From assembly GCA_964415045.1 (NCBI GenBank), contig CAYPZL010000020.1:1-44637 (forward strand): a stretch of 44,637 nt of DNA. The letters are read 5' to 3'. Below the pieces are notes generated by a model, which was not told where the DNA came from, ran no database searches, and saw nothing but the letters and a program-made list of their open reading frames with translations. Within the stretch, counting starts at the first letter, position 1, and each line of letters begins with the position of its first letter. Positions 17,102 through 25,622 of this stretch are shown piece after piece. The DNA is from CAYPZL01 sp964415045. Its GTDB lineage: Bacteria; Planctomycetota; Phycisphaerae; Sedimentisphaerales; Anaerobacaceae. The position numbers and the translations under genes are program-made.

Positions 17102-18550
17102 CTATTTTGCGGACATCCGCAGCGGTTTCGGGTGCGGCACGAAAGCGGCCGGTCGCTGGCCTTTGCCCTTGCGGCCGGTGTCGCCGAGATCGTCGCGGGC
17201 CTTCTCAGCCAGAGCCAGCAGGCGCTCGACCACGTCGGGGTGCTCGTCCGCCACATTGTTCTGCTCGGCGATGTCGGCGTCGAGGTCGTACAGTTGCAGC
17301 GGGCAGCCGGGCTCGGGCTTGCCCCAGTTGCGTTTCTTGGGCTTAAGCGGCAAATGGAGCTTCCATTTTCCCGACCGCACGGCCTGGAGCTGGTCCATCT
17401 GGTAGTAGTAGAACGCCTCGTGCGGGGTCTCGGCGCCGGGCCGGCCCGACATGAGCGGCCAGATGTCCCTACCGTCGATGATGCGATCGGTCGGCGCGCT
17501 GGCACCGGCCAGGCGGGCGAACGTCGGCAGCAAATCCATCGTGCAGGCCAGCTCATCGCAGGCGGCCCCGGCCGGAATCCTCCCCGGCCAGCGCACGATG
17601 CACGGCTCGCGCATGCCCCCTTCCCACGTACTGCCCTTCCACCCGCGCAGCGGCCCGTTGCTGCCGCCCCAACGACTGGCCGCCCCGTTGTCCGAGGTGA
17701 AGAGAACCAGCGTCTTGTCGTCGAGGTCCAGCTCCTTCAGCGCCGCGAGAATCTGTCCGGCCGACCAGTCGATCTCTTCGACCGCGTCACCGTAGCGGCC
17801 GTTGGCGCTCTTGTCGCGGAACGCATCGCTGGCGTGCACCGGGTTGTGGGGCATCGTGTGCGGCAGGTACACGAAGAACGGGCGGTCCTTGTTGGCGCGA
17901 ACGAACTTGATGACCTCCTCGGTGTAACGCCGCGTCAGCGTGTTCTGGTCCGCCGGCGCCTCGATCACCTCCTCGTTGCGCAGCAGAGGCAGAGGCGGGC
18001 GGCCTGGGCCCTGCCGCGTCCCCATGTCGTTGCTGTACGGGATGCCGTAGTAGTAGTCGAAGCCCTGGCGCGTGGGCAGCAGGTCGGGCTGGTCACCTAA
18101 GTGCCACTTTCCGACACAGGCGGTGGCGTAGCCCTGCCCGCGCAGCACTTCGGCGATGGTGATCTCGTGCGGGTGCAGCCCCTTGTGATTGACGGGAAAC
18201 AGCACGCACAGGCCCGCTTCGTTCTGGTGCATGTTGACCCGGCGCGGGTAACAGCCCGTCATGAGGCTGGACCGTGACGGCGTGCACACGCCGCTGGTGA
18301 CGTAGAAGCTCGTGAACCGCGTCCCCTCGGCGGCCATTCGGTCCAGGTTCGGCGTGCGGTGCTTCGTCGAGCCGAAACAGCCGACGTCGCCGTACCCCAT
18401 GTCGTCGCAGAAAATGACGATGAAATTCGGTTTCTCCGAGTCGCGCGGCTTGCCCGCGGCCCGGCACACACGACCGGGCAGCACGGCGGTAGCCAGCGCC
18501 GCCCCTGTCCACTTCAAAAAGCTACGCCGATGAAGGATTCGGTGCCCCAT
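17102..18550 (-). CDS. Exported formylglycine-dependent sulfatase (S1 family)
   Basis: A 482-residue arylsulfatase-family enzyme. The leader has a twin-arginine motif (RRSFLKWTG, residues 8-16) and a hydrophobic stretch ending near AAG, so Tat export is likely. Metal ligands CDDMGYGD are at 48-55 and the sulfatase signature CTPSR at 89-93, with Cys89 as the formylglycine precursor. KWHLGD and TSDNGAASRWGGSNGPLRG carry further active-site residues. The fold is complete to a normal C-terminus. GAGGAAAGAG lies a few bases before the ATG at 18550. It sits 39 bp after ffh and 16 bp before the next gene, so it is embedded in a housekeeping operon. It is only distantly similar to the sulfatase at 10000-11580, so not a recent duplicate. 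Confidence 0.93.
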   Translation of the reverse strand: MGHRILHRRSFLKWTGAALATAVLPGRVCRAAGKPRDSEKPNFIVIFCDDMGYGDVGCFGSTKHRTPNLDRMAAEGTRFTSFYVTSGVCTPSRSSLMTGCYPRRVNMHQNEAGLCVLFPVNHKGLHPHEITIAEVLRGQGYATACVGKWHLGDQPDLLPTRQGFDYYYGIPYSNDMGTRQGPGRPPLPLLRNEEVIEAPADQNTLTRRYTEEVIKFVRANKDRPFFVYLPHTMPHNPVHASDAFRDKSANGRYGDAVEEIDWSAGQILAALKELDLDDKTLVLFTSDNGAASRWGGSNGPLRGWKGSTWEGGMREPCIVRWPGRIPAGAACDELACTMDLLPTFARLAGASAPTDRIIDGRDIWPLMSGRPGAETPHEAFYYYQMDQLQAVRSGKWKLHLPLKPKKRNWGKPEPGCPLQLYDLDADIAEQNNVADEHPDVVERLLALAEKARDDLGDTGRKGKGQRPAAFVPHPKPLRMSAK

Positions 18551-18589
18551 AGTCTCTTTCCTCAAAAGCTGCTCGAACAACGCAAGAGT

Positions 18590-20023
18590 CTATCGCCTCT
18601 TCTTGATCTTGCCCCGGCGTTTGATGACGCGTTTGCGCTTGGAGCGCTGCTTGATCTTTCGGCCGCGGGTCATGGCGGCGTTCATCGCGTCCATGTTGAA
18701 ACCGCCGGAGAAGAGGGACTTGAGCCCGCCGAAGCTGCCGCCGCTCATCGCCTTGATCATGTCGCGACTGCGCTTGAACGTCTTGACCAGGCCCGAGACG
18801 TCGTGCGGCTGCGTCCCGGAGCCGGCGGCGATGCGCCGCCGACGCGACGGGCCGATCAGGTCCGGATCGCGTCGCTCTGCCGGCGTCATCGAATAGACGA
18901 TGGCCTCCATCTGCTTGAGCTCCTGGCCGTCCAGGTCGATGTCCTTGAGCTGGCCGCCGATGCCCGGCATGAGCTTGAGCATGTCCTTGATGCCGCCCAT
19001 CTTCTTGACCGCCTGCATCTGCTTGAGGAAGTCGTCGAAGCCGAAGCTGCCCTTGGCCATCTTCCTCTGCATCTTCTCGGCTTCTTCGGCGTCGAACTGC
19101 TCCTGCGCCTTCTCGACGAGGGTGACGACGTCGCCCATGCCCAGGATGCGCGAGGCCATGCGGTCGGGATGGAATTCTTCGAGCTTGTCGAGCTTCTCGC
19201 CGACACCGATGAACTTGATGGGCTTGCCGGTGACGGCCTTGACGCTCAGGGCCGCCCCGCCGCGGGCGTCGCCGTCGAGCTTGGTGAGAATGACGCCGTC
19301 GAGTTCGAGGCGGTCGTTGAACTCCTTGGCGGAGTTGACGGCGTCCTGGCCGGTCATGGCGTCGCAGACGAGGTAGATCTGGTGCGGCGTGACCGCCTTG
19401 GCGACGTTGGCCACCTCGGCCATCATCTCCTCGTCAATGTGGAGCCGGCCGGCCGTATCGATGACGACCACGTCGTTGCCGTTCTGCTTGGCGTACTTGA
19501 GCGAATCGCGGGCGACGCGCACCGCGTCTTTGGTGCTCTCGTCGGTGTAGACGGGGATTTCCGTCTGCTCGCCCAGGATGCGGAGCTGCTCGATAGCGGC
19601 CGGACGCTGCAGGTCGTCGGCAACCAGCAGCGGATGCCGGCCTTTCGCGACGAGATACTTGCCTAACTTGGCCGCCGTCGTCGTCTTGCCGCAGCCCTGC
19701 AGGCCCGCCAACATGATGATCGTCGGGCCCGGAGAGACAAAGTAAATCCGCGTGTCCACCGGGCCCATCAGACGCGTCAGCTCGTCGTTGACGATCTTGA
19801 CCATCACCTGGCCCGGATGGAGGCTCTTGATCACCTCGGCCCCCATCGCCGCGTCGCGCACGTCCTTGCAGAACTGCTTGACCACGTTGTAGTTGACGTC
19901 GGCCTCCAGCAGCGCTTTGCGCACGTCCCGCATGGCGTCGGACACGTTGGTCTCGGTAATCCGACCGCGCCCCGACAACGACTTGAATACCGAATTGAAT
20001 TTTTCCGTTAACGACTCAAACAC
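18590..20023 (-). CDS. ffh: Signal recognition particle protein Ffh (SRP54)
   Basis: The GTPase of the signal recognition particle; it binds signal sequences of nascent proteins and takes ribosomes to the membrane receptor FtsY. The 477 residues comprise the N domain (1-about 88), the G domain with GLQGCGKT at 107-114, DTAGR and TKLDGDARGG, and the Met-rich M domain ending with MTPAERRDP and RRIAAGSG. The last 30 residues are very basic (KIKQRSKRKRVIKRRGKIKK), possibly extra RNA contact. The start is taken as GTG at 20023, giving VFESLTEKF, the family N-terminus, with GAGAGGA 5 bases upstream; any longer frame would run into the promoter at 20099-20127. It is first in the unit with the sulfatase, the M-domain-like protein, rpsP and trmD. 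Confidence 0.97.
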   Translation of the reverse strand: MFESLTEKFNSVFKSLSGRGRITETNVSDAMRDVRKALLEADVNYNVVKQFCKDVRDAAMGAEVIKSLHPGQVMVKIVNDELTRLMGPVDTRIYFVSPGPTIIMLAGLQGCGKTTTAAKLGKYLVAKGRHPLLVADDLQRPAAIEQLRILGEQTEIPVYTDESTKDAVRVARDSLKYAKQNGNDVVVIDTAGRLHIDEEMMAEVANVAKAVTPHQIYLVCDAMTGQDAVNSAKEFNDRLELDGVILTKLDGDARGGAALSVKAVTGKPIKFIGVGEKLDKLEEFHPDRMASRILGMGDVVTLVEKAQEQFDAEEAEKMQRKMAKGSFGFDDFLKQMQAVKKMGGIKDMLKLMPGIGGQLKDIDLDGQELKQMEAIVYSMTPAERRDPDLIGPSRRRRIAAGSGTQPHDVSGLVKTFKRSRDMIKAMSGGSFGGLKSLFSGGFNMDAMNAAMTRGRKIKQRSKRKRVIKRRGKIKKRR

Positions 20024-20098
20024 GCCGGTCCTCTCATTTTGGAAAGCTGCCGGAAGGTGCCGGCCCCTGCGTAACGCCGGTCCACCTGCGAAATCCAT

Positions 20099-20127
20099 AT
20101 TATAGAGGCCGCACGATAAATTGGCAA
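20099..20127 (-). promoter_or_regulatory. Strong promoter of the ffh-rpsP-trmD unit
   Basis: On the minus strand TTGCCA (20122-20127) and a perfect TATAAT (20099-20104) are exactly 17 bases apart. The start near 20092 leaves about 69 bases of leader before the GTG at 20023. Confidence 0.7.
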
Positions 20128-20208
20128 GGCCCAAACGCCCGGAAGGACTCTGCGGTGTCCGGGCGATCTTTCAGCCACCATTGTTTTGGAACCTGGACGG
20201 TTGCCGGC

Positions 20209-20246
20209 GGCGGCGACAAGGCCGCAGACCCCGGCGATGGCGCAGC
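20209..20246 (+). repeat. Dispersed palindromic repeat, diverged copy
   Basis: GGCGGCGACAAGGCCGCAG followed by ACCCCGGCGATGGCGCAGC aligns with the repeat at 44451-44495 with about seven differences. Its stem is partly broken. It lies in the 365-bp gap between ffh and the plus-strand genes; nothing else but the ffh promoter was seen there. Confidence 0.5.
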
Positions 20247-20388
20247 AGCTCCCGGCGTCAGTTCTCCCTTGCCCGACGGGGGCATTGTCAACATAATGGC
20301 TCAGTCGAAACAAACGGCTGGCGTAAGGTGATGCTGTCACCGGCGCGTCGCGGAATAGATGCACCGTAGCAGTACAGAGAGGTGATGT

Positions 20389-20751
20389 GTGGCACAGAAG
20401 CCCTTTGGGGAAATGGCGCGGAAGGCACAGAACGAGGGGCGACGCCTCGTCGCGCCGCTGGTCGGTTTCCCGGGACTCAATATGACCGGATGCACCGTCA
20501 AGCTGGCCCAGCAAAACTACGGCGAGCACTACAAGGTGGTCAAGCTGCTGGCGCAAACCTTCCAGCCGGACGTGATCTTCCCCTTGGTGGATCTCTCCGT
20601 CGAGGCCGAGGTGACCGAGCTGTTGCGGAACATGGAGCCGTTCGGTAATTTCGTTCTGAGCACCGGCTGCGATCTGCCGCTGGAGACGCCGCTGGAGAAC
20701 ATCCACACGTTCACGCGGGCCGGCCGCCGCTACCGACGCCCAGCCGGATAG
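20389..20751 (+). pseudogene. UroD/MtaA-family gene with an in-frame internal deletion
   Basis: Encodes 120 residues instead of the about 340 of uroporphyrinogen decarboxylase/corrinoid methyltransferase family proteins. Residues 1-74 match the family N-terminus (LVAPLVGFPGLNMTG, then QPDVIFPLVDLSVEAE). Residues 75-120 match the extreme C-terminus (LLRNMEPFGNFVLSTGCDLP, then ENIHTFTRAGRRYR). The junction at about 20610 keeps the frame, so some 220 central residues of the barrel are gone, and catalysis is not expected. The start is GTG with AGAGAGG just upstream. It precedes DUF502 by 36 bp. Whether the short product has any role is unknown. Confidence 0.8.
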
Positions 20752-20787
20752 TGACAAAACGTTCGCATCAGGGAGGTGTAAGAAGCC

Positions 20788-21435
20788 ATGAAGAGATTGC
20801 GAGAGTTCTTCAAATCGACCCTCGTCGGCGGTCTGCTCGTGCTGCTGCCGTTGACGATCCTCGTCTACGCCCTGGTCTGGGTCTTCAACCTGGTCCACAA
20901 GGCGATCAGCCCCCTGACAAAGATTATCATGGAAACGTCCACGATGCAGGTCATCATCGCCGACGTCGTGGCCGTCGGACTGCTCGTGCTGGCCTGCTTC
21001 CTGGTGGGCATGTTCGTGCGGACGCGTCTCGGCCGATGGACGTACGCCCTGATCGAATCCCGGCTGCTGCGCAAGACGCCCGGCTACTCCATGATCAAGG
21101 AGACGGTCGCGCAGTTCCTGGACAAGGACAAGCAGTCGCCCTTCTCCTCGGTCGCCCTGGCGCGGATCTTCGAGAGCGACACGCTCGTGTCCGTCTTCGT
21201 CACCGACAGGCATGCCGACGGCAGCTACACCGTCTTCATGCCGACCGGACCCAACCCGACGTCGGGCAACATCTACCACCTCCGCGCCGAGAACGTCTTT
21301 CCGGTGGACGTCTCGGTGGAGGACGCCATGCGGTCGATCATCAGTTGCGGCGCCGGCTCCGCCACGCTCATCAGCAAGCTCACTGAAACCCGCCCGGCTT
21401 CGGGACAAGAAAAGACGCCGGACGAAACACGCTGA
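20788..21435 (+). CDS. DUF502 family membrane protein
   Basis: A 215-residue inner-membrane protein of the DUF502 family, function unknown. Two membrane helices are clear: about 10-35 (STLVGGLLVLLPLTILVYAL) and about 52-80 (VIIADVVAVGLLVLACFLVG). Between and after them are family features: a short loop, RLLRKTPGYSMIKETVAQF, and a soluble domain with FMPTGPNPTSGNIYHL. The last 15 residues are polar. GGGAGGTG (from 20770) serves as ribosome binding site. Co-directional with the deleted UroD gene and with the DUF302 gene 48 bp downstream. Confidence 0.88.
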   Translation: MKRLREFFKSTLVGGLLVLLPLTILVYALVWVFNLVHKAISPLTKIIMETSTMQVIIADVVAVGLLVLACFLVGMFVRTRLGRWTYALIESRLLRKTPGYSMIKETVAQFLDKDKQSPFSSVALARIFESDTLVSVFVTDRHADGSYTVFMPTGPNPTSGNIYHLRAENVFPVDVSVEDAMRSIISCGAGSATLISKLTETRPASGQEKTPDETR

Positions 21436-21483
21436 GTCCCTGGCCCGCGGACGGGCGATGGGATGAGAAAGTGAGGATGCGCC

Positions 21484-21867
21484 ATGATCCACGTAGGAGA
21501 AACGGAAGGCCCGATCGAAAGCGTCGTTGCCCGTCTGGAAAAGGCGGCGGCCGAGAACGGGTTCGGCGGCCTGGGAATCCACGACCTCAAGGAGAAGATG
21601 GCGGCCAAGGGCGTGGACTTCGCTTGCGAGTGCCGCGTGATGGAAGTGTGCAACCCGCACAAGGCCAAGGAGGTGCTTGAGGAGAACATGTCCATCTCCA
21701 CCGCCCTGCCCTGCCGCATCTCGATCTACCCGGAAGGCGGCAAGGTGAAGGTTGCGACCATCCGCCCGACCATGCTGCTGAACCTCTTCGACAGCCCCGA
21801 GCTCCAGAACGTCGCCCGCGAAGTCGAGGATACGCTGGTCCGCATCATCGACACCGCCTGTGCATAG
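21484..21867 (+). CDS. DUF302 family protein
   Basis: A 127-residue cytoplasmic protein of the DUF302 family, small alpha/beta proteins of unsettled function. The pattern VVARLEKAAAENGFGGLGIH, then CRVMEVCNPHKAKEVLEEN and ALPCRISIYPEGGKVKVATI, follows the family throughout, including the conserved CNP. Length is standard. It follows DUF502 and the two may be co-transcribed. Confidence 0.87.
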   Translation: MIHVGETEGPIESVVARLEKAAAENGFGGLGIHDLKEKMAAKGVDFACECRVMEVCNPHKAKEVLEENMSISTALPCRISIYPEGGKVKVATIRPTMLLNLFDSPELQNVAREVEDTLVRIIDTACA

Positions 21868-22196
21868 GGGCCGAGCGCTGCGGCGGGATGCGGAGCTGCG
21901 CATCTACAGCCTGGGGGGGCCTGGACGATTTCTTCTGGCCGGCGACGACGTGGTACGGGTGGGAGAACGGCGGGCAGTTGCAGGAGGTGGTGCTGGTCCC
22001 CACGGACCCGGACCACCGAAACAAGGGATACGCCCGGTGCGTCACCGCGAGGCTCTGTCGGTCGCTGCTGGCGACGGTGGAGCACATCGGCCTGAACGTC
22101 CGGACCGACAACGAGATCGCCCTGAGGTGTTATGAGAAACTCGGCTTCGAGACGATCGCCCTCTTCAACGAGTTCGACGTCGAGCGCCGCGTGTAG
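21860..22196 (+). pseudogene. GNAT acetyltransferase fragment, probable frameshift
   Basis: The frame ending at 22196 encodes the core of a GNAT N-acetyltransferase: VVLVPTDPDHRNKGYARCVT (the acetyl-CoA loop with RNKGYA) and VRTDNEIALRCYEKLGFETI. Its 5' part reads better in the next frame, which gives AELRIYSLGG and then breaks at a run of seven G (21913-21919); a one-base change there would join it to LDDFFWPATTWYGW. Even joined, the product would be about 110 residues, shorter than a full enzyme. It overlaps the end of the DUF302 gene by a few bases. Either a decaying gene or a sequencing error in the homopolymer. Confidence 0.65.
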
Positions 22197-22215
22197 AGAG
22201 CCCGGCTGGCAGCGG

Positions 22216-23211
22216 TCAGGTCTTGACGGCGCGGATGAGGGAATTCATGGCGTCGTCTTCGTGCAGCAGCTCGATGCGGCCGAAGCCGGCCAAGGCCAGG
22301 TCCTCGCTGTACTCCGACAGCGTGAAGGTCCCGCCGGCTTCTGTATTGACCAGCATGTTGACGGCGAAGAGCGCCCCGGCCGGTGGGGACGTGCGCGACG
22401 GCGCCATCACGATGTCGCGGATCACGAGAGTCCCGCCCGGCGTCAGGGCCGCGTGAATCTTGGCATAGAGCGCGCGGTTCTGCTGACGCGAGTTCTGATG
22501 CGCGACGGCGCTGAGCCAGGCGAAATCCGCGCCGCCCGGCAGCTCGGCGGCATTGTAGTCTCCCGGCACCAACGTCACGCGGTCGGCCAGACCGGCGCCG
22601 GTGAGGCGCTCGCGGGCCAGGGGGATGACGTCGGGCAGATCGAACAGCACGGCCGTCGCCTCCGGCACCGCGCGCAGGAAGGCGACGGTCCAGGTGCCCG
22701 AGGCGCCGCCGACATCGAGCAGCCGGCTGAACTGCAGCGGCGCGAGCCTGGCGACGACGTGCGGGGCCACCGAGGCGGCGAAGTTGTCCATGGCACCGAT
22801 GAAGGCCTGGCCGTCGGCGGCCGGACCCCGGATGCTGGGCGCGCATTCGACTGGCCGACCCGTCCGGACCACGCGGGCCAGTTGCGACCAGTGGCGCAGG
22901 CAATTGGCCAAGTGACGCACACCGGCAAGCACGTTGGTCGGGGCGCTCTCGCAGAGCAGCCCGGCCACGCCCGGCGGGACATGGTAGCACGCGTCCTCCT
23001 TCTCCAGCAGGCCCAGCGCCACGAGGGCATCCAGCAGGACCACGGAGGCACGCGGATCGGCCTCGATTCGCGCCGCGAGGGCCGAAGCGCTCAGGGGCTC
23101 GGCCTCCAAAACGGTGAAGAGATCCAGCTCGGCCGCCGCCGTGATGATACACGCCGCCTGAAACGCTCGAACCGTGTCGAGCAACTCCGTGGCGCTCGGG
23201 GATGTCGCCAT
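22216..23211 (-). CDS. SAM-dependent O-methyltransferase (plant/antibiotic-type)
   Basis: A 331-residue methyltransferase of the O-methyltransferase 2 class. The N-terminal half (about 10-100) is the winged-helix dimerisation domain (CIITAAAELDLFTVLEAEPL, SASALAARIEADPRAS). The C-terminal half has the cofactor motif LLDVGGASGTWT, the acidic FDLPDV loop, and the later LTPGGTLVIRDIVM strand. The substrate is unknown; relatives act on aromatic hydroxyls or in tetrapyrrole and quinone modification. GGGAGG lies 7-8 bases before the ATG at 23211. Its upstream region is the 3' end of a group II intron remnant. Confidence 0.88.
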   Translation of the reverse strand: MATSPSATELLDTVRAFQAACIITAAAELDLFTVLEAEPLSASALAARIEADPRASVVLLDALVALGLLEKEDACYHVPPGVAGLLCESAPTNVLAGVRHLANCLRHWSQLARVVRTGRPVECAPSIRGPAADGQAFIGAMDNFAASVAPHVVARLAPLQFSRLLDVGGASGTWTVAFLRAVPEATAVLFDLPDVIPLARERLTGAGLADRVTLVPGDYNAAELPGGADFAWLSAVAHQNSRQQNRALYAKIHAALTPGGTLVIRDIVMAPSRTSPPAGALFAVNMLVNTEAGGTFTLSEYSEDLALAGFGRIELLHEDDAMNSLIRAVKT

Positions 23212-23279
23212 TGCCAATCCTCCCGGGCAAAAAGGTGACCGTACGAAACAAAGAACCGACTTCCACGCCCGCGCTCATC

Positions 23280-23312
23280 GAACCGGACATGCGGATTTGC
23301 CGCATCCGGCTC
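23280..23312 (-). ncRNA. Group II intron domain V (remnant)
   Basis: On the minus strand the 33 bases GAGCCGGATGCGG-CAAA-TCCGCATGTCCGGTTC form the domain V hairpin: a lower stem with the AGC triad, a two-base bulge, an upper stem and a four-base loop. It lies 12 bases after the stop of a maturase C-terminal fragment, the normal arrangement. The 5' portion of the intron is missing, so splicing is not expected. Confidence 0.8.
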
Positions 23313-23324
23313 TCCGACGAGTTT

Positions 23325-23492
23325 TCATGTCATGGTACACGGCCGCCGCGTATAGGCCAACGACCGAAGCCGTTGGACGCCCAAGTCTCCGAAGACCATG
23401 GTCCCAGGAAACTTCCGGGTGCCTCGCGACGACACCTTACGCCGTTTCTTCAAGAAGCGCACGACTCGATCATAAACATAGTTGTGGCTCAT
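23325..23492 (-). pseudogene. Group II intron maturase/reverse transcriptase, C-terminal remnant
   Basis: About 55 residues (NYVYDRVVRFLKKRRKVSSR, then GTRKFPGTMVFGDLGVQRL) match the C-terminal DNA-binding/X-domain end of group II intron-encoded proteins. The remaining 350 or more N-terminal residues are absent; upstream lies an IS66 fragment in a different context. With domain V next to it, this is the surviving 3' end of one intron. Confidence 0.72.
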
Positions 23493-23620
23493 CCGCCCGG
23501 CCTGGCCCACTCGGCCTGCACCCCTCTGCAATCGAACGACGCCGCGATCACAAATCTACTTGCATGGCGAACGGGAAACCGGTACGAACTGAAAATGAAC
23601 ACTGGCTGGTTTTGACCCGA

Positions 23621-23806
23621 TCATAACCGGCCGGGGTTAACCCGATCCGTGACACTACGCTTGCCTGTCCGCTGGGCCTGTTCCAACAACGCGGTGAGCT
23701 TACGCACTTGGGTCTCCAAGGTATCCACCCGCATGCGGAGTTGCCGGTTTTCTTCCCGCAGCCGCTGGTTCTCATCAATCAGGTTCTGGTACGTCGGCGG
23801 GGCCAT
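23621..23806 (-). mobile_element. IS66-family transposase N-terminal fragment
   Basis: 61 residues starting MAPPTYQNLIDENQRLREEN and continuing RQLRMRVDTLETQVRKLTAL match the leucine-zipper-like N-terminus of IS66 TnpC (full length about 500). The match ends after LLEQAQRTGKRS, then ten unrelated residues to a stop. No tnpA or tnpB and no terminal repeats were found. A dead stub. Confidence 0.65.
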
Positions 23807-24024
23807 GATACCCACTCGCGTTGCTCGTTTGATCGCGACTTTCGCGAACGGCAACACAAAGTAGTTCGGCCGGCAGGGCCGATAAACATGAGTTTTTTTC
23901 GCAGGAAATCGCTTGCATTACGTAGGGCGGGGGTAGAATAAAATGGCAGTTAGAGGGCCGGTTGCGTCGGCCGGTCAACTCGCTAAACAGATACCATGGG
24001 CGGCCCGCGCCGCCCCCAAACGGA

Positions 24025-24062
24025 CGCACCCCGCGTTGCCCTTGCCAGCAGCGTGGGGTGCG
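24025..24062 (-). terminator. Hairpin after the MFS gene
   Basis: Arms of 15 bases (CGCACCCCGCGTTGC and its near reverse complement, 13 of 15 matching) around an 8-base loop, 23 bases past the MFS stop. A second GC-rich hairpin is at 23998-24015 (GGGCGGC/GCCGCCC). No clear T-tract, so termination is inferred. The gap 23807-24085 has no gene. Confidence 0.45.
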
Positions 24063-24085
24063 CGCGTATCGTCAACCTGCGCGCC

Positions 24086-25378
24086 CTATCGGCGAAACGT
24101 GTCCTTCATTACGAGCGTGCAGGCCAGCGCCAGGATTGAGGCGACCAGGAGGACCGCCAGGACCGTTCGGTAGGCCTGGACGGGATACGTGTCGGCGACG
24201 GTGGCGGGATACGCATCCAGAATTCGCCCGAGCAGAGGCATGAACACCGCCCCGCCGAGGAAGGGAAACAGGTTCACCGTCCCGACCGACGTGCCGGCAA
24301 TCTCGACGGGAAACAGCTCCTTGGTCGCGGTGAAGCCCATGATCACAATCGCCGAGGAAGACACCGAGAACAGGAAGAACCAGACATAGAGCACGCCGCG
24401 CGGCAGCCCGGCGGGAAACGCCGCGACAAACGCCAGCAACAGCGCCAGCGCGGCCGAGGCGAGGATAAACGTCTTCTTGCGGCTCCTGAGCACCTTCTCC
24501 GAGAGCACGCCGAGCAGCGGGCTGCCCACGATCATGCCCCAGGCGATCATGCTCAGGACGCTGCCGGCCTGTCCCCGGCTCATGTCGTAGACGTGCATCA
24601 GGTAGGGACCGCCCCAGAGGCCGCCGAAGCCGAAGAAGATCCCGCAATCGAAGAAGAACCAGACGGCGATAGGCCAGAAGTGCTTCTCCGAGACGACCTG
24701 TCGCGCCCCGGCCCAGAGGCCGATCTTTTCCGCCGCCGGCGGGTCGCCACCGGCCGCCCCGTCCATCTCCGCCAGGCAAGGCCACCCCTTGTCGGCCGGC
24801 CGGTCGCGAACGATCAGCCAGACCAGGACCAGGATGACGACCGTGCAGCCGGCGATCAGTTGAAACGACGTTCGCCAGCCGAACTGCGTGGCCAGCAGGC
24901 CGAGAAGCCAGGTACCCGCCAGGACGCCCGCGCCCCCTACCGCGTTGAGCAGCCCGGCCATCACCGCGAACTCGCCGGCCCGGAACCATTGCGAGAGGAT
25001 CTTCATCGTGGGGATAAAGACCATCGAGACCCCGAGCCCGACCATGACCCGACCGGCAAAGGCCGCCCCCAGACCCGGCGCCAGGCCGAAAAGCAGACTC
25101 CCCGCCGCCGCCAACAACAGCGAGAACGTCACCGTCTTGCGCGGCCCCACCGAATCGGACAAAAGCCCGGCCGGAAACTGCATCGCCGCGTAGCAGTAGA
25201 AATATACCGAGCCCAGAAGACCCAGGACGCTCGCCGTCGTCTTAAAGTCCCTCGCCAGGTCGTCGGCGACCACCGACAGGGAAAGACGGTGAAAGTAAAC
25301 GAAGAAATAGGCCAGTCCGAGAACGGCGAAAAGCGCCCATCTCCAGGACAGCACCTTGCGAACCAGCTTCTCATCCAT
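24086..25378 (-). CDS. MFS transporter (organic anion/sugar-phosphate type)
   Basis: A 430-residue major facilitator with about 12 membrane helices. The first-half signature GLLSDSVGPRKT is at 71-82, and YFFVYFHR at 24-31 resembles GlpT/hexuronate-type carriers. A central loop (DRPADKGWPCLAEMDG) separates the halves; the second half contains VLSEKVLRSRKK, the counterpart motif. The substrate cannot be fixed from sequence; organophosphates, hexuronates or small acids are typical. The ATG at 25378 is chosen because GAGGGG lies about 7 bases upstream and translation from upstream codons would add 30 non-homologous residues. Transcribed alone. Confidence 0.87.
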   Translation of the reverse strand: MDEKLVRKVLSWRWALFAVLGLAYFFVYFHRLSLSVVADDLARDFKTTASVLGLLGSVYFYCYAAMQFPAGLLSDSVGPRKTVTFSLLLAAAGSLLFGLAPGLGAAFAGRVMVGLGVSMVFIPTMKILSQWFRAGEFAVMAGLLNAVGGAGVLAGTWLLGLLATQFGWRTSFQLIAGCTVVILVLVWLIVRDRPADKGWPCLAEMDGAAGGDPPAAEKIGLWAGARQVVSEKHFWPIAVWFFFDCGIFFGFGGLWGGPYLMHVYDMSRGQAGSVLSMIAWGMIVGSPLLGVLSEKVLRSRKKTFILASAALALLLAFVAAFPAGLPRGVLYVWFFLFSVSSSAIVIMGFTATKELFPVEIAGTSVGTVNLFPFLGGAVFMPLLGRILDAYPATVADTYPVQAYRTVLAVLLVASILALACTLVMKDTFRR

Positions 25379-25532
25379 CGCATGTCCCCTCACGAAAGAA
25401 ACAACGGCTCCTGGACGCGACGCCATATCGTAGCACAAACCGCCTCGCAATGCCACAACGTCCCCCACCGTCGCAGAACGGCCCCCCCCCGCACGCCGTA
25501 GCCGACGGGGGCACGCGAAAACATCCCGTCAT

Positions 25533-25579
25533 CGGGTGGCAGCGTCGAGCCCGAAGGACCCGGCGATGGCGCAACGCCC
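25533..25579 (+). repeat. Dispersed palindromic repeat, copy with imperfect stem
   Basis: GGGTGGCAGCGTCGAGCCC then GAAGGACCCGGCGATGGCG; same layout as the copies at 11618 and 44451 but with mismatches in the inner stem. Located between the divergent MFS and M64 genes. Confidence 0.6.
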
Positions 25580-25622
25580 GTCCTCGTGAAGCTACGGACA
25601 GCCGGGCTGATGGCCAGAGGCG

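Noticed and set aside
20100..20294. 64-residue open frame on the minus strand before ffh
   Set aside because: Contains a dispersed repeat copy and overlaps the ffh promoter; low-complexity peptide with no family match.
21913..21919. Programmed ribosomal frameshifting at G7 in the GNAT gene
   Set aside because: No downstream pseudoknot or internal Shine-Dalgarno at proper spacing was seen; decay or sequencing error is simpler.
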